Source: Caccovicinus sp051878975
Lineage (GTDB): Bacteria > Bacillota > Clostridia > Lachnospirales > Lachnospiraceae
Direction of reading: 5' to 3'
DNA length: 64,000 nt
Assembly (NCBI GenBank): GCA_051878975.1
Contig: JBJELD010000018.1
Location: 13,469-77,468, forward strand
Shown here piece after piece: positions 1 through 8,381 of the stretch; the stretch's first letter is position 1; every line of letters starts with the position of its first letter. A program made the translations under genes and the position numbers. Under the pieces are notes generated by a model, which was not told the DNA's origin, made no database searches, and worked only from the letters and a program-made list of their open reading frames with translations.

Positions 1-581
1 TTTAAATACCCGGTATTCTGAACCATATATCCGTAAAAATAATCCTCAAAGCCTCCGATACTGTATACATTGACCGTAGACACCCGACGATAGCGGAACA
101 GCCGTTCCTTGTCGTACATTCCATGCTTATGAAACAGCTCCACCGCCTCATCCGCAGGCATATTCCGCTTCATGATCGGAATTCTCTGTGCCGCATATTC
201 CTGCATCTTCGCCTTCACCTGATTCAGAAATTCCTGTGTCAGCTCAAATTCCAGATCCGCCGCCACAAAATAACCGTTTCCCAGTGAATAATCCACGGTC
301 AACTTCCGGATCCGGCGTCCTCCCGCCACATCGTAGCAGGCCTTCAGCATCAAAAAAGAAAGACTCCTCCGGTAAGTCTGCCTTCCGGCTTTCTCTCTTG
401 CCGTAATAAACCGGATGTCCCTGCATTCCCTGGCTCTCTTGTGCAGCTCCTGAAGCTTACCGTCCACCTGAACCAGCAGGATATCATCCTCATAATCCTT
501 CTGGCAGTCCTCTGCAACCGTATACCATGTTGTTCCAAAAGGATACTCTTTCGTTTCACCATTTATCGTAATCTGAATCAT
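1..581 (-). CDS. Nucleoside (uridine) kinase with N-terminal TGS-like domain, truncated by window edge
   Basis: Reading leftwards from an ATG at 581 gives 193 residues with no stop before the window edge, so only the N-terminal part is present. A ribosome binding site AGGAGG lies 4 bases before the start. The first 60 residues look like a TGS/threonyl-tRNA-synthetase-like domain, followed by segments such as LGNGYFVAADLEF and EDYFYGYMVQNTGYL that are typical of the clostridial uridine-kinase family in which this region precedes a P-loop kinase domain. The kinase domain itself lies outside the window. It sits 41 bp downstream of nif3 on the same strand and may be the last gene of that run. Family assignment is from memory of these motifs; the substrate is not shown. 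Confidence 0.75.
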   Translation of the reverse strand, partial: MIQITINGETKEYPFGTTWYTVAEDCQKDYEDDILLVQVDGKLQELHKRARECRDIRFITAREKAGRQTYRRSLSFLMLKACYDVAGGRRIRKLTVDYSLGNGYFVAADLEFELTQEFLNQVKAKMQEYAAQRIPIMKRNMPADEAVELFHKHGMYDKERLFRYRRVSTVNVYSIGGFEDYFYGYMVQNTGYL

Positions 582-622
582 AGGCCCTCCTGATCTGCCT
601 GAAAATGGTTTTACAAGGGTTC

Positions 623-1423
623 TTACAATACCGCCGCCGGAAATACCACCGGCGCTTTCACGATCCGGATTTCATCCCGGAAAATCTTTTTCAGATAGCA
701 TTCCATAAAATCCATAAAAATATGTTCCAGACCATAATGTCCGGCATCGATGACCGCCATTTTTCTTGCCAGGCTGTCAATCCCCTCATGATGTCCGATA
801 TCGCCGGTAATCAGCACATCTGCGCCCCATTTCAGGGCCGAGGAAATCACACTTCCGCCGGAACCGGGACAGACCGCGCAGAGACCGACCGGTTTTTCTG
901 ATTCCAGATCACCGTATACCATCACAAACGGCAGCCCAAAGACCGCCTTGACATGTGCGGCCAGCTCTTTTAACGTCATCTTCTTTTCCAGTGCTCCCAC
1001 CCGGCCGATTCCGTAAAAAACGCCGTCCGCTTCTCCTTCCGGCTCCAGAACAAAGCTTTCCTCTGACAGTCCGATCCGCTCTGCCGCCAGCTGCGCCATA
1101 CATCCCGGCGCACTGTCAAAATTGGTATGCATCGCATAATAGGAAATATCCGCCTGAATCAGCTTCACCAGCCTCCGGCCGATAAAATCCATGTCATTGA
1201 CTTTTTTAATCGGCTTAAAAATCAGCGGATGATGCGTCAGCAGCATATCCGCGCCTTCCCGGACAGCATCCTCCACCACCTGGTCCGTGGCATCCAGTGC
1301 CAGATAGACCGTCTTCACTTCTTTTCCTTCCCGCCCGGCCAGCAGACCGGGATTATCCCAGCTGCAGGCCATCGTTTCCGGAGCCAGATTTTCCAGCTCC
1401 ATGATGATTTCACTGCATTTCAT
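623..1423 (-). CDS. Nif3-like dinuclear metal centre protein (YqfO family)
   Basis: 266 residues. The sequence opens with MKCSEIIMELENLAP and contains the family signatures LLTHHPLIFKP near residue 65 and GDIGHHEGIDS near residue 215, which supply the metal-binding histidines. Members form hexamers with a dinuclear metal site; the physiological role is unsettled, with GTP cyclohydrolase-like activity sometimes claimed. The chosen ATG at 1423 has GAGGAG about 7 bases upstream; a more distal TTG at 1438 is less likely. The start overlaps the end of trmK by 14 bp, so translation is probably coupled. The trmK-nif3 pairing next to rpoD and dnaG is a common Firmicutes arrangement. Confidence 0.92.
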   Translation of the reverse strand: MKCSEIIMELENLAPETMACSWDNPGLLAGREGKEVKTVYLALDATDQVVEDAVREGADMLLTHHPLIFKPIKKVNDMDFIGRRLVKLIQADISYYAMHTNFDSAPGCMAQLAAERIGLSEESFVLEPEGEADGVFYGIGRVGALEKKMTLKELAAHVKAVFGLPFVMVYGDLESEKPVGLCAVCPGSGGSVISSALKWGADVLITGDIGHHEGIDSLARKMAVIDAGHYGLEHIFMDFMECYLKKIFRDEIRIVKAPVVFPAAVL

Positions 1424-2114
1424 TCTGTGCCTCCTCAATCCAGGAAAGCTGCTCCTTCAGCGCCTCTCCGGCCGCCTTCGCTCCCGGCGTGTTCTGACCG
1501 GAAAGCCCCTCTAAGATGCTCCGGATCCGCCCCTCTTCTTTTTTCAGGAACGAAACCAGCACCGGATCTTTCTCCTCGATCAGCTTTTTCCCATACAGAT
1601 ACTGAGCCGGGCTTTCGTACTCCATACTTCCTCTCAAGACCAGCATCACCGTATAATACTTGCCGTCCTCCTGTACCATAGCCTCCTGCCGGATGGCAAA
1701 GCCCGCCTCTGCCAGATACCGCCTCACCTTGTCAAGCTCGGACTGCGGAGAAAGCACAAACTGCTTCACGCTCTCCCACATGTGACGGCCCTCGTCCAGA
1801 ATATGTATGATCAGCTCGCCGCCCATACCGGCAATCACCACCGTATCCGCCTCACCTGGTCTCAGTGCTGCCAGTCCGTCACTTAAACGGGTCTCAATCC
1901 GCTCCTCCAGACCTCTTTCCCGGATATGGTCTCTGGCCCGCTCCAGGGGCCCTTTCCCCACATCCATGGCAATTCCGGAGGAACAGATTCCTCTCTCAAG
2001 CAAATCGATCGGCAGATATCCGTGATCTGTGCCGATATCTGCCACGCAGCCTCCTGCCGGTACAAAGGACGCAACCAGCTCCAGTCTTTTTGATAATTTC
2101 ATATTTTTCATCAT
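1410..2114 (-). CDS. trmK: tRNA (adenine(22)-N(1))-methyltransferase TrmK
   Basis: 234 residues. The SAM-binding motif VADIGTDHGYLPIDLL sits near residue 25, and DTVVIAGMGGELI near residue 90 matches the TrmK/COG2384 family that methylates N1 of A22 in tRNA. Three in-frame ATGs (2114, 2111, 2102) precede MKLSKRLELVA; none has a perfect ribosome site, and the third gives the most conserved N-terminus. The gene begins 6 bp after the rpoD stop and overlaps nif3, so it belongs to the dgt-dnaG-rpoD-trmK-nif3 run. The C-terminal part is a helical coiled region usual for the family. Confidence 0.93.
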   Translation of the reverse strand: MMKNMKLSKRLELVASFVPAGGCVADIGTDHGYLPIDLLERGICSSGIAMDVGKGPLERARDHIRERGLEERIETRLSDGLAALRPGEADTVVIAGMGGELIIHILDEGRHMWESVKQFVLSPQSELDKVRRYLAEAGFAIRQEAMVQEDGKYYTVMLVLRGSMEYESPAQYLYGKKLIEEKDPVLVSFLKKEEGRIRSILEGLSGQNTPGAKAAGEALKEQLSWIEEAQNEMQ

Positions 2115-2120
2115 TCCATC

Positions 2121-3236
2121 TTATTCCAAATAATCTCTTAATTTTTTGCTCCGGCTCGGATGCCGCAGCTTTCTGAGCGCCTTTGCCTCAATCTGTCGGA
2201 TACGCTCCCTGGTTACATGGAATTCTTTTCCGACTTCTTCCAGAGTTCTGGGCCGCCCGTCATCCAGTCCAAACCGCAGACGAAGCACCTTCTGCTCCCG
2301 CTCCGTCAGCGTATCCAGAACCTCCATCAGCTGCTCATGAAGAAGTGTGAAGGCAGCCGCATCCGCCGGAACCTCCACACGGTCATCCTGAATGAAATCT
2401 CCCAGATGACTGTCATCCTCTTCTCCGATCGGCGTCTCCAGAGACACCGGATCCTGTGAAATTTTCATAATTTCCCGCACCCGCTCTGCCGGAAGATCCA
2501 TTCTGTCCGCAATTTCTTCCGGCGACGGCTCTCTGCCCAGCTCCTGCAGAAGCTGCCGGGAAGTGCGGATCAGCCGGTTAATGGTCTCCACCATGTGTAC
2601 CGGAATCCGGATCGTTCTGGCCTGATCGGCAATGGCTCTGGTTATGGCCTGGCGGATCCACCAGGTCGCATACGTACTGAATTTATAACCCTTTGTATAA
2701 TCAAACTTCTCCACAGCCTTGATCAGTCCCAGGTTTCCTTCCTGAATCAGGTCGAGAAACTGCATGCCGCGGCCTACATACCGCTTGGCAATACTGACAA
2801 CCAGGCGCAGGTTTGCTTCCGCCAGACGCTTCTTGGCCCAGGAATCTCCCAGCACGACCTTCTTGGCCAGTTCAATCTCTTCCTCCGAGGAAAGAAGCGG
2901 AATCTTTCCGATCTCTTTCAGATACATACGGACCGGATCTTCCAGGCTGACGCCCTCCGGAACCGAGAGATCGATATGTTCCATATCGATTTCTTCCGCA
3001 TCCTCCTCCGAAAACATCTCCGGGTCAATGTCCAGCTCATCACTGTCCGAGGTCTGCAGAACATCTACATGGTTTGCATCCAGGAAATCATAGATCCGGT
3101 CCAGCTGCTCATCACCAGGAACCTCCGGACGGAAATATTCCAGAATTTCTTTTTCCTCAAGAACATTCTTTTTCTTCTTCGCCAAGTCCAACAGGCCGGG
3201 CAGCTTTTCTTCCAATGTGCCAGTTTTTTCTTCCAT
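2121..3236 (-). CDS. rpoD: RNA polymerase primary sigma factor RpoD (SigA)
   Basis: 371 residues. The protein contains region 1.2 (VRMYLKEIGKIPLLS), region 2 (RLVVSIAKRYVGRGMQFLDL, KFSTYATWWIRQAI), region 3 (IRIPVHMVETINRL) and region 4 with the helix-turn-helix FHVTRERIRQIEAKALRKLR at the C-terminus. Length and order are those of the housekeeping sigma factor of Firmicutes, with a short acidic region 1.1. The start at 3236 is preferred over an ATG at 3245 because it has AAGG about 9 bases upstream, while the outer ATG directly abuts its purine run. It lies 25 bp downstream of dnaG, the classic macromolecular synthesis arrangement. Confidence 0.97.
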   Translation of the reverse strand: MEEKTGTLEEKLPGLLDLAKKKKNVLEEKEILEYFRPEVPGDEQLDRIYDFLDANHVDVLQTSDSDELDIDPEMFSEEDAEEIDMEHIDLSVPEGVSLEDPVRMYLKEIGKIPLLSSEEEIELAKKVVLGDSWAKKRLAEANLRLVVSIAKRYVGRGMQFLDLIQEGNLGLIKAVEKFDYTKGYKFSTYATWWIRQAITRAIADQARTIRIPVHMVETINRLIRTSRQLLQELGREPSPEEIADRMDLPAERVREIMKISQDPVSLETPIGEEDDSHLGDFIQDDRVEVPADAAAFTLLHEQLMEVLDTLTEREQKVLRLRFGLDDGRPRTLEEVGKEFHVTRERIRQIEAKALRKLRHPSRSKKLRDYLE

Positions 3237-3261
3237 GTTCCCCATCCTTCCACGACCGCTG

Positions 3262-5049
3262 CTAATCCTCCAGAGTAATATTCAGACTGCGAAGCGCCGC
3301 CTGCTCCCGGATGATCTGCTGCAGTTCGTTAATATCCTGAGCCTGCCTGCTTGCCCAGTCCAGACTGTTTTTTTTCACCTTCATGACCGTCTCGGAAAAT
3401 GCTTTCTTCTGCTCCTCATTATTCAGCGAATCCCGCAGACTGGCATTAAACAGGGCGGCAACCTCCCGGTACTGTTCCTCATCATTGATAAAATGATTCA
3501 GGATCGCCGCCGGATTCAGGCTGCCTTTCTCGTGCCCGTCGAATACCATCTCCGCCACCTGATGATACAGCGGCTCCACAAAATCTGCCGCCGTGACAAT
3601 GCCTTTTATTTTTTCAAACAGATACGGCTTCTCGATCAGCCAGGTAAGCAGAAGACGCTGCGACTGCCTTGTACCTTCTTCTCTGCCCTTCTGAGCCTGT
3701 TTTTTCCGTTCCGTCTTTTCCTGTGTTCCGGATACGCCGGATATCGCCGAAGAAGCCGGTCCGAGACGGCTGCCCAGCTGATTGACCAGCCTTTTCAGAT
3801 CCTCGTACGGGATATAGTGTTCCCGGGAAACCGCCTGAATATAATTATCCCGCTCCAGCACTTCTGGAAATTCCAGGAGCTTCTTTGCCGTCTCCTGGTA
3901 AAACCGGGTTTTCTGCTCTGGATCCTCCAGCTGATACTGCTGCTTCAGCACATCAATTTCAAACAGAAAACTGTTTTTTGCCTGGCGGATCCGCTCCCGG
4001 AAGGCATCCGCTCCCATATTTTTCATAAATTCGTCCGGATCCTTATAAGGCTGCATGTTCAGCACCTTGACGGACATCCCCACATCCTTCAGAATCGGAA
4101 TGGCCCGCAGGGCCGCCTTCACGCCGGCTTTGTCGCTGTCATAAGTGAGAATCACCTGATCCGTGTAACGCTTCAGCAGAACGGCATGCTGGCTGGTAAA
4201 CGCCGTTCCCAGGGAGGCAACCGAGTTGGTAAAGCCCGCCTGATGCATGGCGATCACATCCATGTAGCCCTCGCAGATCAGCATGTATTTTTCCCGGGAG
4301 GTTCTGGCAAAATTCAGTCCGAACAGATTCCGGCTCTTATCAAACAGCTTCGTCTCCGGAGAATTCAGATACTTCGGCTCTCCGTTTCCCATCACGCGGC
4401 CTCCGAAGCCGATCACCCGGTTATTCACGTCCAGAATCGGAAACATAACGCGGTTCCAGAACTTGTCATGGCTTCCCCTCTCTTCGACCGTCACCAGCCC
4501 GCTCTCTTTTAAGACCGAATCTTCATATCCTTTGCTCCGCAGAAAGCGATACAGATCATCGCTGGTCTTATTGGCAAAACCAAGCCCGAAGTGGCGGATG
4601 GTTTCATCGCTCAGCTCCCGATTCCGCAAATACTCATACCCGCTTTTTCCCTGCGGCTGCTTCAGCTGGTAATAAAAATAGTTGGCTGCCAGCTTATTGA
4701 TCTCCAGAAGTGTCTTTTTTAAATCCTCCTGCGCTCTGGCTTCCCTGCTGTACTCCTGTTTCGGCAGTGTGATTCCGGCCCGGTCCGCCAGAAACTGCAG
4801 AGCCTCGCCAAAGGAATAATTTTCGTACTCCATAATAAACGTGATCACATTCCCGCCTGCGCCGCAGCCAAAACAGTAATACATCTGCTTTCCCGGCGAC
4901 ACGGAAAAGGAGGGCGATTTTTCATTATGAAATGGGCAGAGGCCGAAATAGCTGCTTCCCTTCTTCTGGAGTTTCACATAGCCGGATATCACATCTACAA
5001 TGTCATTTCTCATCCGCACTTCCTCAATCACTTCTTCCGGATAACGCAA
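3262..5049 (-). CDS. dnaG: DNA primase DnaG
   Basis: 595 residues from a TTG start. The N-terminal CHC2 zinc finger is visible (CPFHNEKSPSFS, then YYCFGCGAGGN), followed by the catalytic core with VIGFGGRVMG, the TOPRIM segment ICEGYMDVIAMHQAG with the conserved Glu, and LTYDSDKAGVKAA with the metal-binding Asp pair. A C-terminal helicase-interaction domain follows. It makes RNA primers for replication. The start is placed at a TTG (5049) because AGGAGGAGG lies 8 bases upstream and the resulting MRYPEEVIEEV matches relatives; the outer ATG at 5079 would add 10 residues and has no good ribosome site. It lies between dgt and rpoD. Confidence 0.97.
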   Translation of the reverse strand: MRYPEEVIEEVRMRNDIVDVISGYVKLQKKGSSYFGLCPFHNEKSPSFSVSPGKQMYYCFGCGAGGNVITFIMEYENYSFGEALQFLADRAGITLPKQEYSREARAQEDLKKTLLEINKLAANYFYYQLKQPQGKSGYEYLRNRELSDETIRHFGLGFANKTSDDLYRFLRSKGYEDSVLKESGLVTVEERGSHDKFWNRVMFPILDVNNRVIGFGGRVMGNGEPKYLNSPETKLFDKSRNLFGLNFARTSREKYMLICEGYMDVIAMHQAGFTNSVASLGTAFTSQHAVLLKRYTDQVILTYDSDKAGVKAALRAIPILKDVGMSVKVLNMQPYKDPDEFMKNMGADAFRERIRQAKNSFLFEIDVLKQQYQLEDPEQKTRFYQETAKKLLEFPEVLERDNYIQAVSREHYIPYEDLKRLVNQLGSRLGPASSAISGVSGTQEKTERKKQAQKGREEGTRQSQRLLLTWLIEKPYLFEKIKGIVTAADFVEPLYHQVAEMVFDGHEKGSLNPAAILNHFINDEEQYREVAALFNASLRDSLNNEEQKKAFSETVMKVKKNSLDWASRQAQDINELQQIIREQAALRSLNITLED

Positions 5050-5114
5050 ACCTCTTTCCTCCTCCTGTACATGTTTCATACAGCCGCAAAATCTCTTTTG
5101 CCCCGGCGCAGCTG

Positions 5115-6122
5115 CTAGGCTTTCCAGGCCTTCGGCACAAACAGCTCTTCAAACTTGTCAATAGCATAACTGTCACTCATCCCGGCAATATAATCACAGA
5201 CGATCCGCTCCTTGGATTCGTTTCGCTGCCGCATCATGGTAAGATATTCTTTCGGAAGCCTGTCCACATGATGATAGTAATAATCATATAAAAAAACGAT
5301 CAGCTGCTGTGCCTTGATCTCCTCTGCTTTTGGGATATCGCTGCGGTAGACATGCTCAAACATCCACCGGCGCAGCCCCTGCATGGCTTTCTCCATCCCC
5401 GAAGACATGACAATCTGCGGCTGATTCAGGCTGTTCTGAATCACATCATGAATCAGCGCATTCAGCCGCTCCCGTACACTATGCCCCAGGATATCCGTAA
5501 ACTCGCCGGGCAGATCCTTCTCCTGAAACATCCTGGCCCGGATAGCATCATCAATATCGTGATTAATATAGGCAATCTTATCCGAAAGGCGCACCACCGC
5601 TCCCTCCAGAGTGGAAGGATGGCCGCTGGTCCGATGGTTGCGGATTCCGTCCCGCACCTCCCAGGTCAGGTTCAGACCCTTCCCGTCCTTCTCCAGGACC
5701 TCCACCACCCGGACACTCTGCTCATAATGTGCAAAGCCTTCCGGACAGATCTCATTTAAAACCGCCTCGCCGGAATGACCGAAGGGTGTATGGCCCAGGT
5801 CATGCCCCAGTGCAATCGCCTCCGTCAGATCCTCGTTCAGCCGGAGCGCCTTGGAAATTGTCCTGGCAATCTGGGAGACCTCCAGTGTATGGGTCAGACG
5901 GGTCCGGTAATGATCCCCCTCCGGAGCAAGAAACACCTGTGTCTTATGCTTCAGCCGACGGAAGGATTTGCTGTGCAGAATCCGGTCCCGATCCCGCTGA
6001 TAATCCGGGCGGATATCACAGGGCGTCTCGAAACGGTCTCTGCCTCTGCTGTCCCTGCTGTGCGAAGCATACGGACTCAAATACTCTTCTTCCCATTGTT
6101 CCAGATTTTCTCTTATGGTCAC
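5115..6122 (-). CDS. dgt: Deoxyguanosinetriphosphate triphosphohydrolase-like HD protein
   Basis: 335 residues starting at a GTG with GGGGGAGG about 5 bases upstream. HD-domain motifs are clear: RLTHTLEVSQIA (the H), ALGHDLGHTPFGHSG (the HD pair) and LSDKIAYINHDIDDAI (the distal D). The family hydrolyses dNTPs to the nucleoside and triphosphate; this clade is annotated Dgt-like without proven substrate. The gene heads the minus-strand run dgt-dnaG-rpoD-trmK-nif3, with 65 bp to the dnaG start. A TATACT at 6155-6160 could be its -10 box, but the matching -35 is poor. Confidence 0.93.
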   Translation of the reverse strand: MTIRENLEQWEEEYLSPYASHSRDSRGRDRFETPCDIRPDYQRDRDRILHSKSFRRLKHKTQVFLAPEGDHYRTRLTHTLEVSQIARTISKALRLNEDLTEAIALGHDLGHTPFGHSGEAVLNEICPEGFAHYEQSVRVVEVLEKDGKGLNLTWEVRDGIRNHRTSGHPSTLEGAVVRLSDKIAYINHDIDDAIRARMFQEKDLPGEFTDILGHSVRERLNALIHDVIQNSLNQPQIVMSSGMEKAMQGLRRWMFEHVYRSDIPKAEEIKAQQLIVFLYDYYYHHVDRLPKEYLTMMRQRNESKERIVCDYIAGMSDSYAIDKFEELFVPKAWKA

Positions 6123-6213
6123 AACGCCTCCCCCTTCCCATCACAGATGCTCTAAGTATATCATAATTTTCCAAGAATTAACACCGCTTTTGCCGGGAAA
6201 GTTGGCTGAATGG

Positions 6214-6256
6214 AAAAACTGGCTGTCCTCCCATCCTGGGGCTGACAGCCAGTTTT
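6214..6256 (-). terminator. Rho-independent terminator after the small HTH gene
   Basis: Arms AAAACTGGCTGTC (6215-6227) and GACAGCCAGTTTT (6244-6256) form a 13-bp stem around a 16-nt loop, and on the minus strand the stem is followed by T residues. It lies between the HTH gene (ends 6282) and the dgt start, so it insulates the dgt operon. Confidence 0.85.
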
Positions 6257-6281
6257 CTCTTTTGTCCCTCGGTTATTCGTC

Positions 6282-6521
6282 CTATTCGTCTTGTTCCAGA
6301 TTGTCAAAAATATCATCATCGTAGAACTCACGGATGGTCAGGCCAAGACCTTCTGCCATCTTTTTGATGTTTACAATCCCGGGATTTTTGCTTTTGCCGT
6401 TCATGATACTTTTTACAGTGGACGGCGGCATACCAGTTTTGTAAGCCAGTTCATACATGGACAATCTCTGCGCTTTACTCAAAGTACGAATACGAGTAAT
6501 GGTTGCTTCGTTAATGTTCAT
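6282..6521 (-). CDS. Small Cro/C1-type helix-turn-helix protein
   Basis: 79 residues. It starts MNINEATITRIRTLSK, and the helix-turn-helix is seen in MSMYELAYKTGMPPSTVKSI-type sequence (residues 21-40), followed by a second half with NIKKMAEGLGLTIREFYDDD and a very acidic tail. This is a Cro/C1 family DNA-binding fold with nothing else attached. A ribosome site GGAGAG precedes the ATG. It is a single gene, 93 bp downstream of the S8 peptidase, with its own terminator. No toxin-like or phage partner adjoins it, so a general small regulator is more likely than an antitoxin or phage repressor; its targets are unknown. Confidence 0.85.
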   Translation of the reverse strand: MNINEATITRIRTLSKAQRLSMYELAYKTGMPPSTVKSIMNGKSKNPGIVNIKKMAEGLGLTIREFYDDDIFDNLEQDE

Positions 6522-6614
6522 AGTACAATCTCTCCTTTGTCCCTAGTTTAGTCGAAAAACACACACTTTGCGGTCGATAAAATAGAAATTCTGAATATTT
6601 TTGTAATTTTTTTG

Positions 6615-8312
6615 TCAAATACTGTCCGCAGCACACAAAACACCGTATCCGAGCTCCTGATTTGGCCATTCTGCAAACCCGGGAAGATGACGTGCTCCCC
6701 GAATCAGCCTTGCCTTTACCTTTTCTCCGTAAAGAAACGGATCATTCCCTTGATTTATGCCCCATTCCATGAGAAGCGAAGAAGTGCCCGTCACGAAGGG
6801 GGCTGCAAATGAGGTCCCTGTCACCTCGTCATAGCCACCCCCGGATAAGGTTGTGACAATGTCCGTCCCCGGCGCAGCCAGGTCCGGTTTGACCTGATTG
6901 GTCATTCTGGTATAGCCTCTTCCGGAAAAGTCCGCATAGGACTGATACGCAATATCGTAAGCTCCCACCGAAATCACCTTTCGCGCCGTAGAGGGAATCG
7001 TAAGCGTTGTATCCGGTGCAGAGGCCAGAAAACGGGTGGAGGGATTTAATATGCCCTGGGCCGGAAGCCACAGATCATACTGCCCGGTCACCAGCTTCAC
7101 CGGCTCCAGCAGAAAGCGCCACACACCACTGTCCAGATACGTTTCTGTCGGAATAAAATCCAGAAAAATCTCCTGAGCCTGGCTGTATGGACTGGGCTCT
7201 CCGTAATAAACCAGGATCTGCGTGTCCCCGTAGCGGTACCGCTGAGTTCCCAGCTTCTCTGAAAAAGGCCCCAGCACCTCCCCGGAGGGCGTCATCAGAG
7301 AAATCCGGAATTCATCCGCAAAGGATTTCCACAGCTGTACACTCAATCCCGTCTCAAAAGGTGCTACCGAGAGAAGAACCTCCTCTCTTCGTCCTTCCGT
7401 CAGCCGGCCGGAAGCGTGTCCGCCGCTGCTTCCCTCATTTCCAGTTCCCGCTGCAATCACCGTCCTGCCGAAGCCGGCTGCCTCGTCAATAAAGGTTTCC
7501 AGCAGGCTGGTCCCATCATGAGAGCCGTAAGTATTTCCGAAGCTGATATTTACCGCCACCGGCATTCCCAACCGGACGCCGGTCCGGACCGCAAAATCCA
7601 CTGCCCGCATCAGCTGTGTCGTCCTGGGAAATCCCTCCGCCTCCGGCACGCCGAGCCGGACAATCAGCAGGTCGCTCCCATACGCTACACCGCGGTACCG
7701 TCCGCCGCTTTCCCGTCCGTTTCCGGCTGCAATTCCGGTTACTGCCGTACCATGTCCGCTTACATCCACAGAGGGAACCAGTGCCAGCCCGGCACTCCGG
7801 CTTCCGGCCTGAAGCGCCTCATTGATCTCCTCGGCATCAAATACCCGGTCCAGAACCTGGTCCCATAGATAACGAATTCTGGTACTTCCATCTTCATTCC
7901 GAAAATCCGGATGAAAATAGTCAATACCAGAATCCAGTACCGCTACGAGAACCCCTTTTCCGCTTAAATTCAGTCCGCCTTCCTGCAGCGGCGAAAGGCA
8001 GGAAGCGGCTCGGGCTTCGTAGACAGCAAAAATAAGCCGTTTGGGTTTTTCAACATATTCAATCTGAGCAAGTCGGCTCACCTCGTCAATCCGACTCTGC
8101 GGCACCCAGAGAATCGCATACCCGCTTAAAAGCTCCTCCACCCGGATACCGGAATCCCTTAATTCATCCAGACTTCCCGAATATCGGACAATCAACTCCC
8201 ACGTTTTTTCGACCGGATTGTACCCGACCTCCAGTTCTGCAGATTTTTCCCGCTCTTCTTCTGTCGCATCCAGGGCAAGATTCAGCAGATTCTCCAGCTT
8301 TTGGTTTTCCAT
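6615..8312 (-). CDS. S8 family subtilisin-like peptidase, Csp type
   Basis: 565 residues. The catalytic triad is intact: Asp127 (VLDSGIDYFHPDF), His187 (SGHGTAVTGIAAG) and Ser501 (GTSFAAPFVTG), with the oxyanion Asn in AAGTGNEGSSGG. There is no signal peptide; an N-terminal region of about 110 residues (LELEVGYNP..., YAILWVPQSRIDEV) resembles the prodomain of clostridial Csp proteases, and a long insert (residues about 300-430) lies between the Asn and Ser blocks. Csp proteins activate the cortex hydrolase SleC during spore germination in some clostridia; similarity to that family is clear, but the role here is inferred. A TATAAT at 8367-8372 could be its -10 element. Confidence 0.9.
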   Translation of the reverse strand: MENQKLENLLNLALDATEEEREKSAELEVGYNPVEKTWELIVRYSGSLDELRDSGIRVEELLSGYAILWVPQSRIDEVSRLAQIEYVEKPKRLIFAVYEARAASCLSPLQEGGLNLSGKGVLVAVLDSGIDYFHPDFRNEDGSTRIRYLWDQVLDRVFDAEEINEALQAGSRSAGLALVPSVDVSGHGTAVTGIAAGNGRESGGRYRGVAYGSDLLIVRLGVPEAEGFPRTTQLMRAVDFAVRTGVRLGMPVAVNISFGNTYGSHDGTSLLETFIDEAAGFGRTVIAAGTGNEGSSGGHASGRLTEGRREEVLLSVAPFETGLSVQLWKSFADEFRISLMTPSGEVLGPFSEKLGTQRYRYGDTQILVYYGEPSPYSQAQEIFLDFIPTETYLDSGVWRFLLEPVKLVTGQYDLWLPAQGILNPSTRFLASAPDTTLTIPSTARKVISVGAYDIAYQSYADFSGRGYTRMTNQVKPDLAAPGTDIVTTLSGGGYDEVTGTSFAAPFVTGTSSLLMEWGINQGNDPFLYGEKVKARLIRGARHLPGFAEWPNQELGYGVLCAADSI

Positions 8313-8381
8313 GTCTCATTCCTGCTTTCCAGGCTCTCATAGATATCCTATCCGCTGGTCTGTCAGATTATACCTGTTTTT

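Noticed and set aside
3217..4512. 431-codon open frame on plus, antisense to dnaG
   Set aside because: It lies fully opposite dnaG/rpoD coding sequence, has no ribosome site and its translation is rich in His, Leu and Arg typical of shadow frames.
6282..6521. Small HTH protein as antitoxin or phage repressor
   Set aside because: No toxin, integrase or phage gene adjoins it; it has its own terminator and lies among core genes.
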